Source: Nymphalis io (lineage: Eukaryota; Arthropoda; Insecta; Lepidoptera; Nymphalidae). Taken from it: 64,000 nucleotides of DNA. Below the pieces are notes generated by a model, which did not search any database, had not been told where the DNA came from, and was given only the letters and a program-made list of their open reading frames with translations. Location: the NCBI RefSeq assembly GCF_905147045.1, contig NC_065908.1, positions 1,364,001-1,428,000 on the forward strand. Reading direction: 5' to 3'. Every line of letters begins with the position of its first letter. Position 1 is the first letter of the stretch. The position numbers and the translations under genes were made by a program. This document shows positions 57,001-64,000 of the stretch, one piece after another.

Positions 57001-60000
57001 TGTGTAGAAAGATTAATTTTCGCTCGCGGCTTTATTAGCGATGGGATAGGGGGGGTGGGGCGTTTATTTCAGGTCTGATTTGTAAATAAAAGTAGTCGAT
57101 TTTTTTGGGGCATCCATTCTTGCTTCCTAACAAAATCTCTTCAAAGTCGGTTAAGTGGTTTAGACGCGAAAGCGTAACAAGCGGATAAATAGAGTTACTT
57201 TCGCATGTATAATATTAGTTTAGTATATATAACAGTGATTCTAAGCAATGTAATAGAATCGATCTAATATTTGACATTATACCACCATATACATAACATA
57301 TTTTATATTATTAACTAGAAGCAACAGTTTCCGCAGAAAGAGTTCGATTTACGAAAATTCATATATATCGCCAAAAGTCTACATAGAGGTCCCCAGAATT
57401 CGATTATGTGTACATAGAGGTCCCCAGAATTCGATTATGTGTACATAGAGGTCCCCAGAATTCGATTATGTGTACATAGAGGTCCCCAGAATTCGATTAT
57501 GTGTACATAGAGGTCCCCAGAATTCGATTATGTATATATTTATAGAAACTTCCCTCGGTATGTATTGTTGTCTAAAAGCAGATAAATATGTTCGGCGTGG
57601 GCGAACCAAATCACACTCAAATAATGCTTGATTATATTTTTATTAACGGACATAATTCAGTTAATATTATTTAAATATAAACAAGATAATAATTTACGCA
57701 AGTTTTAGTGCGATGTCTGATAGATATCGTCATGCAAAATGTAAACGTATTTCTAGTAATGGACAACCCTTTTCAAAATATAGTCATTACAAACTGTTGT
57801 GTAAGCTCTATAAATGAAAAAAATGTTTCTGTTTGCAGTACTTTTTGTTTTACAGTAACAGCCTGTAAATGTCCCACTGCTGAGCTAAGGCCTCCTCTCC
57901 CTTTTTGAGAAGGTTTTGGAGTTTATTCCACGCTGCTCCAATGCGGGTTGGTGGAATACACATTTGACAAAATTTCAGTGAAATTAGACACATGCAGGTT
58001 TCCTCACGATGTTTTTCTTTACCGAAAAGCACGAAATGAATTATAAACAGAAATTAAGCACATGAAATTTCAGAGGTGCTTGCCCGGGTTTGAACCCACG
58101 TTCATCGGTTAAGATTCACGCGTTCTTACCACTGGACCATCTCGACTTGTTTTACATACATTTGCAATTGTAACAGTCTTATGCTTCTGTCTGTACTTCA
58201 TAGTTCGGTCAAAGTTAGTTCAGACGGAGTCCGTAGAAGCGACTTGTATTTTAATAATATTTTCATTATAACTTCGACATCTGTCGTCTCTCATCAGTAT
58301 ATAAATTAGAAATACACGTTGAACTTAAATAACGTTACGGTACGTCAGTCAAATTCTCAATAAAAAACGTCATCAATATAACACGATTGTATTGTTTTCT
58401 CGTTTATTGTTATATTTATTTATATAATTAGATTATAGATCTCTTAGGGTGGCCTCATGCCAACTAGGGAGAACAGTTTATTGCTTACCGCGCACCGGAA
58501 TTATCGTGTTTGCTTATTTTACATGAGATTTTTTTTTGTTATTCGTAACGTTTCGTTCGTTCGTTCGTTTCGATCTCGAGTGGTGTTTATATTATATCGT
58601 GAAAATTATATTATTACATACAATATATTCATACAATTTTGATAAAATGAACTTTAATATATTATACATTTGTCAGTTATTTGTGAAGAACAATTAAAAA
58701 CGATGTTATAGATGAAATAATTTAATTGAAGTCTTTGTTTAATCGTGTTATATAGACTGATGACAACAAAAATTTAAGTCTTTAATAATCATTCCAATAT
58801 GTTCTAAAAACAAACTTAAAGTCCAATTGGAACTATACCAATGAGTGATATCGACAGATTTACGTTACCGGCACGAGCTGATGCTGTCGTGGAGCTATGG
58901 AGGACGAAGATGGCGGAGGGTGTCCTATCCCCAGCACACTTTCAGGACCACTGGCGCGTTACTGTACCAAGGATCTATTCGCCGCAGCCGAACAGAACGT
59001 GTCTGGGTAAGTTAATATTCATTAAAAAGTAGAATTAATTTAAGTCAGGTTTGGATTTCTCTAAAGGCCGAGTAGGCCTAAGCCTAGGGTGGTATATTTC
59101 CTCCGTGGGTTTCACATCAAAACTTAAAAACTAAAATATGTGTCTATAGCATATCGAAAAAATAAACGTCGTATGAATTAAACCCGAATGAAATAAAGAT
59201 TCCGATTATTAAAAAAACCAACTAGTAACAAGGCGGCAACCTTCCATTGGCCTAAGTTAACCAAGGTACGAAATCCCCTGGTTAAAGTTACTAACCAGAG
59301 ATTATTACAAGTTATTAACACGAAGCATTATTAGAATTCTTTTACTCGGTCATGAATTGCTTATTTCATATAAGCGCGAGTAGGGCAGATGTTAGGTGTT
59401 ACGTGCATTTTCTGCACCCCTGACAGCGTATTTGACAAATTTCACAATGTTCGGTCGAGTTGTTAGATATGAAAGCGTAACGAACAGAAAAAGTCACTTT
59501 CGTATTTAGTTGTGTTTTGTATTCAATATTATTTAGGTACCTATATTTTGTCTATATTATCGTGTTTAAGTTAGTCTAGTGGCTAGATGTAAGGCCACAC
59601 ACCCGAAGGTCCTGGGTTCAATTCCCAGGTCGGGCCAGTAAAAAAATTATTGGGTTTTTCTGTTAGAAAATTCTCAGTAGCAGCCCGGAGTCTGGAAGCT
59701 GGAAGTGTGTACACTCCTGTGCCTCGGAAAGCACGTTACGCCGTTGGTCCTGCACCCGAACTCTTTCCGGTCGTGTCGGATTGCCGTCCCATCGGATTAT
59801 GAGAGTTAGGGAATAGTGAGTGCACCTGTGTTTGCGCACACACTTGTGCACTATAATATGTCCTGCGCAGTTGGCTAATCTCTCTTACTATTACAGTTAA
59901 TTCAAAAATTGATAAGATATGACTAAAAGATATGTTTAGAATTAATTTTAATCCGTGAAATTATTTATTTGTTTAATTACTCAATCGATCATCGTGATAT

Positions 60001-63000
60001 TTTGAATATACGTTGTTAGGGGTGCAGAAATATATAGGATTACTAATAATGACAGAAGACGCAGGCGGAAACTAGTATAGAAGCAATCACTATGGTGGTC
60101 ATATATATATCTGGACTATGTTATGGATAAAAATTTATTATTTATTTATTTATCGATATACTCAGATCATCCTTAGCTATATAGCTTTATAACATAAGTA
60201 CGAGCAGGACACAAACATAAATATTATGTATTTATAAAATATAAAAAAGTTTTTCATTCAGTATAAGGCAGCACCACCAAAGCCGAATTTTGATATAAAA
60301 TTCTCTATAATATATAAAAAGTTTCTATCTGTGTCAAAATTACCTCTTCGCTATTTTAGGCATTATGTACGTTAAAACAGTAGATTCAGAAGTATTTTCG
60401 TCACAAACAGAATTGTGTGGTGACGAAACCGCGGGTTTCGCTAGTTAATAATATTTTCCAAACAGAAACCAACTCGACGATTCCATCAATGTCAATATAT
60501 AACATCTAAACTCTTTAACCGTTAATTTATTATTATTGTATTTTTGTTTAGGTTTTTTTTTTAATGTTAACGATTATAATAATGTTATACTAGAATTCGA
60601 CCGCGTAGTTGCAGAGGGGGCGAGTATTAGGTGAAAAAAGTATCCTAAGCCCGTCCTTGGCTTTCATAAATAAATTTTATCAAAATCGGTTCAGTGGCCT
60701 TTTTTTATAGAATAGGAAGGTGGACGAGCATATGGGCCACGTGATGGTAATTGGTCACCAACGCCCATAGACATTGGCATTTAAAGAAATGTTAACCATC
60801 GCTTGTATCGCCAATGTGCCATCAACCTTAAAACCGAAACACAACAATACCAAGTACTGCTGTTTGACTGTAGAGTATCTGATGAGTGGGTGGTATCTAC
60901 CCAGACGAAAGCACAAAGCTCTACTACCAGTAACAGCATTACTTTCGCATATTTAGTACTAGTATAGATGTTTCACGGAGTGGTGGCCTAGAGAAGCAAA
61001 AAGGCCAGTGGGCAGACCATCCGCCCGATGGTCAGACGATTTTAGGAAGATGGCGGGCGCTCAATGGATGCGACTAGCACAGGACCGGGAGACCTGGCGC
61101 GCCTGTGAGGAGGCCTATGTCCAGCAGTGGATTAATGTGGGCTGAATATGATGATAGATGTTTCTGTATTTAATACTTTATTCTGCTGATTTTATTTCAT
61201 AGGTAATTCTTAATTCCGCATTTTGATAATCAATATATATATATTATTATTATAATAGAGTATATATGTAATAATTTATAGTAAATAAAAAGTAGGTTAT
61301 ATCTAAATATATAAATAGTCACTTGTTTATTTATGTAGCCGTGGAAATAGCGCGTCCAGAAAAAAAAATGTTACACAAGCGGACGTATTCATAGCAATGA
61401 TATTTTTGCCTAAATACATTATTTACATTGCTACTAATACATTATTCGTCGGTGCAGATGTTTATATGACGCACTACAACCAGTAAAACCCTACACGTAT
61501 ATAAAATGTTTATATAAATTTATTATTTAAAAATATAATAATTATATGATATTATATTTTTACGTGGTGGAGATACCACCCACTCACCGTGTATACTACC
61601 GCCAAACAGCAATACATAGAAATGTTTGTTTCAAGGGTGAGTGAGCCAATGTAACATAGGTCTCTCCAATCGCACGTCACTGAGCTCGATCTTCAGCTCT
61701 CAATCTCCCTCCGCTGCCGGCCACCTTGCGTATACCGTCAGCTAGTATCATATAACGTTAATTGCTAATCCTCTGCGTACGCACGATGCGTATTTAAATT
61801 ACCTTTTAATATAAGTGTTCCGTTACAAGAATTGTGTATGTATTCCAGATTGGTCCTTCGACGAAGAATTGGCATCCAAATTACTGATACAACCCCTAGA
61901 ACAGTTCGTGTGGGGTTCCGCAGAGAGTTCCGAACCACCGCCGCCTCGACGGTCCACGTTATGTGGCCGTGTGTTCAAACAGGGAGAGCCGGCGTATAGC
62001 TGCAGGGAGTGTGGTATGTTCCCAAGTATTTATCCATTCCATGGCATTCCATTCGATATTCAGGAAGAACGAAGATAAACAACCCTAAGATTTATATAAT
62101 TCATGCGATTTGCTAATAACTCTCCTATATTTGGCACTATAGATAATTCCTGATTAATATATATTTTTATTTATAATACGACACTATTTCACTTAATTAC
62201 TTATGTCAACTTAAATTTCTCAAGTTCTAATAACAACTTTGAAGATATTCGAAACATCACAGATTATTTAGATCTGGACCGAGGATATTCGTTTAATGAA
62301 TGTAGAACGAATCAATTGAAATATAAAAAAAAACTAACAAAAATTAATCGTATGTTTTTTTAAATCTATGCGTTAGTAGATAGTCAAGAAAATCCGATAA
62401 AAATTAATTGTTACTTTTATGTAAAAAATCGAAGGTGAACAAAAATGGTATAAATATATAATAAAGTATATATTGGCTGACATGAATTAAAAATTAAATT
62501 TACTATTTTTTTAAACGCAAACAATCTGGAAAAATTATCTCTAGAGGCAGCATATATCAATTTGGATTTAGTTTCTATGACCGATAAACTTGGAGAAAAA
62601 GTGAGAGCCAGATGAACTAAAAGAAAATGGAGAGAATGAAATTTTATACATATTGTTTCATACATATTGTTATAATTAATTTTTTTTTAAATTTCAGGTA
62701 TGGACAATACATGCGTTCTCTGCGTGGAGTGTTTCAAGGTGTCCGCGCACAGACATCACAAATACAAGATGGGCCAGTCCGGGGGCGGCGGCTGCTGCGA
62801 CTGTGGCGATACCGAGGCCTGGAAGAGGGATCCCTTCTGTGACCTCCACTCGGTAAGGCGGCTTTTTTTATATATATTCTTAGTTGTTTCGTAGTAGTAG
62901 TAACAAGCTGTGAATGTCCCACTGCTGGGCTAAGGCCTCCTTTCCTTTTTTGAGAAGAAGGTTTGGAGCTTATTCTACCACGCTGCTCTAATACGGGTTG

Positions 63001-63469
63001 GTGGAATACACATGTGTCTTCATATACTTCACGATGTTTTTCTTCACCGTCAAGTAAGAGATCAATTATAAACACAAATTAAGCACATGGAAATTCAGTG
63101 GTGCTTGCCCGGGATTAAACCCACGACCATCGGTTAAGATTCACGAGTTCTAACCATTGGGCCATTTCGGTTCGCATTATTTGTTGTTTCATTATATCCT
63201 ATATATATTAGCAGGAAATACCTGTAGCTTCCAAGACCGGAAATTAATGTTCGAATATATCGTTTAAAAATGTCATTACACCATTTCAATAAGTTTATTA
63301 AAATATGTCACTTGTTCCACAGGCCCCCGATAGCGAAGAGCAGGCACAAGCCAACATCGGTCCCGAAGTCCTTGAGCGAATGAAGATCGTGGCGTCGGTT
63401 TGTCTGTCTTATTGCTTTAGACTGCTCACCCTTGACCATGCGCCCGGACTGCCTAATGATTTGATGTAC
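48021..63469 (+). CDS. Ubr1: UBR1/UBR2-type E3 ubiquitin ligase, N-terminal part with UBR box, runs off the right edge
   Basis: Exons 48021-48109, 58858-59006, 61849-62013, 62698-62852 and 63323 to 63465 or 63469 (two possible donors). Phases 2,1,1,0 agree, giving about 234 residues. The exon at 48005 begins after an acceptor (TTGTTACAG), so an untranslated first exon lies further upstream. Residues about 118-186 are a complete UBR box: CGRVFKQGEPAYSC, CVLCVECF, the His pair of AHRHHKYKM, GGGGCCDCGDTEAW and FCDLH, with all zinc-binding Cys/His present. In UBR1/UBR2 this domain binds basic N-terminal residues of N-degron substrates for ubiquitination. The ClpS-like and RING parts would be downstream. 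UBR1 and UBR2 cannot be separated here. The first coding intron is 10.7 kb. An in-frame ATG at 58841 just before exon 2 could be an alternative start. Confidence 0.88.
48110..48826. other. Start of Ubr1 intron 1
   Basis: No recognisable feature beyond the donor GTATAT. Confidence 0.4.
48827..49122 (+). mobile_element. SINE family C with A-tail
   Basis: Complete plus-strand copy from GGTGGTAGAGCTTTGTGCAA to a 13-base A-run. Confidence 0.85.
49428..49658 (+). other. Uncertain open reading frame ending near a donor-like site
   Basis: 76 codons; hydrophobic low-complexity start, then SRSDMMLLRILHKLCCKSDA and NNVSEGDPIRAND. A donor-like TAG|GTAGGT lies at its end. Could be chance; no family recognised. 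Confidence 0.15.
49860..50110 (+). repeat. Unclassified dispersed repeat, copy 1
   Basis: Similar to 62064-62285: shared GATTTGCTAAT, TTGATTAATATATATTT and ACACTATT blocks in the same order. Confidence 0.5.
50111..50789. other. Intron stretch without genes
   Basis: AT-rich; no recognisable feature. Confidence 0.4.
50790..51237 (+). mobile_element. LINE 3' fragment, same family as 3285-4634
   Basis: Reads EALDRLQRRAVRIIDDVKVT and FEELFSLIPASPFLHKST, matching the C-terminal RT region, then a deletion and the 3' untranslated part with an A-tail at 51229-51237. Confidence 0.8.
51595..51830 (-). mobile_element. SINE family C
   Basis: Minus-strand copy with poly-T at left; missing part of the middle. 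Confidence 0.75.
51831..52842. other. Intron stretch with a GC-rich patch
   Basis: GC-rich patch at about 52190-52330 (CGTCCCGTCGCCGTCCCGTC); otherwise nothing recognised. Confidence 0.35.
52843..53190 (-). mobile_element. LINE 3' untranslated region, same family as 13013-14640
   Basis: Starts with TTATTTATTTATTATA and shares GTGTCTCCTAAATTA, GTTGCAAAATATATCA and ATTAACAATTAAATTATTAT with the 13 kb copy. Confidence 0.75.
53385..53520 (-). mobile_element. SINE family B, decayed
   Basis: GAAACGGTAATCTGACA, CAAGGCACAGGGAGTG and CTAAGAATTTCTTGACAGA blocks. Confidence 0.5.
53521..55697. other. Intron stretch without genes
   Basis: A TTTA-type tail at 53896-53911 may mark another LINE 3' end on the minus strand. 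A 16 bp inverted repeat flanks a T-run at 55413-55456. No exon seen. Confidence 0.35.
55413..55456. repeat. 16 bp inverted repeat around a T-run
   Basis: AATTTGTTAATTAAAA (55413-55428) inverted at 55441-55456 with 12 Ts between. Confidence 0.85.
55698..56128 (+). mobile_element. LINE 3' end (RTE-like) with TGAT tail
   Basis: Open frame of 136 codons: MTYGAETWTLTAGLVHK, FKVAQRAMERAMLGVSL, KWQWAGHVCRR, RPPARWTDDLKKVAG, ending TIGC. It is followed by TGATTGATTGATTGAT, a typical simple-repeat tail. The rest of the element is missing. Confidence 0.8.
56129..57379. other. Intron stretch with repeat scraps
   Basis: A piece of the dispersed repeat with TTAAGTGGTTTAGACGCGAA and TACTTTCGCATGTATAATAT lies at about 57060-57235. 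Confidence 0.4.
57380..57534. repeat. 31 bp minisatellite, five units
   Basis: Unit contains TACATAGAGGTCCCCAGAAT followed by TCGATTATGTG; five near-identical tandem copies, each with an EcoRI site. Confidence 0.95.
57852..58148 (-). mobile_element. SINE family A (Metulj-like), full length
   Basis: Complete reverse copy from GTAACAGCCTGTAAATGTCC to the head (CCACTGGACCATCTCGAC). Confidence 0.88.
58149..58857. other. End of Ubr1 intron 1
   Basis: No recognisable feature; a short TTCG repeat at 58553-58568. Confidence 0.4.
59007..59567. other. Ubr1 intron 2, first part
   Basis: Scraps of dispersed repeats only. Confidence 0.35.
59568..59886 (+). mobile_element. SINE family B, nearly full length
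   Basis: Head slightly truncated (TTAGTCTAGTGGCTAGATG), box B GGGTTCAATTCC, body to GGCTAATCTCTCTTA. Confidence 0.85.
59887..60701. other. Ubr1 intron 2, middle
   Basis: No gene; a repeat end with ACCGCGGGTTTCGCTAGTTA at 60428-60447. Confidence 0.4.
60702..60933 (-). mobile_element. SINE family C
   Basis: Minus-strand copy with poly-T at left and an internal deletion. Confidence 0.75.
60982..61150 (+). mobile_element. LINE 3' end (RTE-like), short
   Basis: Reads GRPSARWSDDFRKMAGAQWM and AYVQQWINVG, the same protein end as at 55698-56106. Confidence 0.75.
61565..61662 (+). mobile_element. SINE family C, fragment
   Basis: GATACCACCCACTCACCGTG to GGGTGAGTGAGCCAATGTAA. Confidence 0.65.
62064..62285 (+). 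repeat. Unclassified dispersed repeat, copy 2
   Basis: Related to 49860-50110; in Ubr1 intron 3. Confidence 0.5.
62902..63172 (-). mobile_element. SINE family A (Metulj-like)
   Basis: Near-complete reverse copy in Ubr1 intron 4. Confidence 0.85.
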
Positions 63470-63498
63470 GTATATATTTTATTTATTTGCATATAATA

Positions 63499-63795
63499 AT
63501 GTCCTGGAGGACATTACGCCGTTTGGCCGATTGGACATCGATCCAATCTCAAGAGAGATTAGCCAACTGCGCAGGAGACATTATAGTGCACAAGTGTGTG
63601 CGCAAACACAGGTGCACTCTCTCTTCCCTAACTCTCATAATCTGATGGGACGGCTTCTTCTAGACTCCGGGATGCTACTCAGAATTTTTCTGACGGAAAA
63701 ACCGAATAACTTTTTATTGGCCCGGCCTGGGAATTGAACCCAGGACCTCCGGGTCTGCGGCCTTACATCAAGCCACTAGACCAACGAGACAGTCA
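63499..63795 (-). mobile_element. SINE family B
   Basis: Reverse copy with its tRNA-like head at the right (ACTAGACCAACGAGACAGTC); an internal part between 63650 and 63660 is deleted. Confidence 0.85.
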
Positions 63796-64000
63796 TTTAC
63801 TACTACGATTGCCGTAATAACTGATTTATAAGAATGTAAAATCCGCGGTTCTCTGTGATATATAACAGAAAAACGGACGGAAGAAACTCGGCGGGCTTTT
63901 GTTTTTTTGTTATCACGTCAAGTATACAAATATTAAGTATGAAAATAGCCAGGAGACGATCGTTTCATTCCCAATATTAGTATAGTTAATATTAGTTTAC

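Noticed and set aside
57380..57534. CRISPR-like array
   Set aside because: Units are contiguous with no unique spacers; it is a minisatellite in an animal intron.

Overview
The window is animal nuclear DNA from a lepidopteran, most likely a nymphalid butterfly. It is AT-rich, its genes are split by GT-AG introns, and introns and intergenic DNA are crowded with tRNA-type SINEs of kinds common in butterflies (one resembles the Metulj family of Heliconius), plus truncated non-LTR retrotransposons and one pogo-like transposase. No operons, rRNA, genuine tRNA genes or CRISPR arrays are visible.

Layout. (1) 1028-10916, + strand: last three coding exons of a TMEM53-like (DUF829) gene whose 5' end lies left of the window; its 8.8 kb intron is largely transposon debris. 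(2) 10917-18231: intergenic, with a gene-poor AT-rich stretch and a decayed LINE. (3) 18232-22819, + strand: a second, apparently complete TMEM53-like gene (7 exons, 307 residues), a tandem paralogue of the first. (4) 23167-29281, - strand: RBM28 (11 exons, 738 residues, all splice phases consistent), convergent with the second TMEM53-like gene. (5) 29817-35281, + strand: NDUFAF7 (6 exons, 434 residues), head-to-head with RBM28 across a 535 bp shared promoter region. (6) 36584-37927, - strand: an uninterrupted 447-codon pogo-like transposase, with a SINE inserted exactly at its stop codon. (7) 37928-48004: gene desert with decayed repeats and one unexplained reading frame. (8) 48021 to beyond the right edge, + strand: the N-terminal part of a UBR1/UBR2-type N-recognin E3 ubiquitin ligase including the whole UBR box, with a 10.7 kb first coding intron.

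The genes are housekeeping genes with no obvious shared pathway: a DUF829 membrane-associated hydrolase-fold pair, a nucleolar ribosome-biogenesis RNA-binding protein, a mitochondrial complex I assembly methyltransferase and an N-degron ubiquitin ligase. I see no new multi-gene system. The most interesting points are a duplicated two-exon RRM module in RBM28, a full-length internally deleted LINE with target-site duplications, several perfect or near-perfect foldbacks inside repeats that look like template-switch products, a 1.17 kb inverted-repeat element in an NDUFAF7 intron, and the SINE insertion that rebuilds a stop codon. Exon boundaries were set by hand from splice motifs and phase; family names rest on remembered protein motifs, not on a search.
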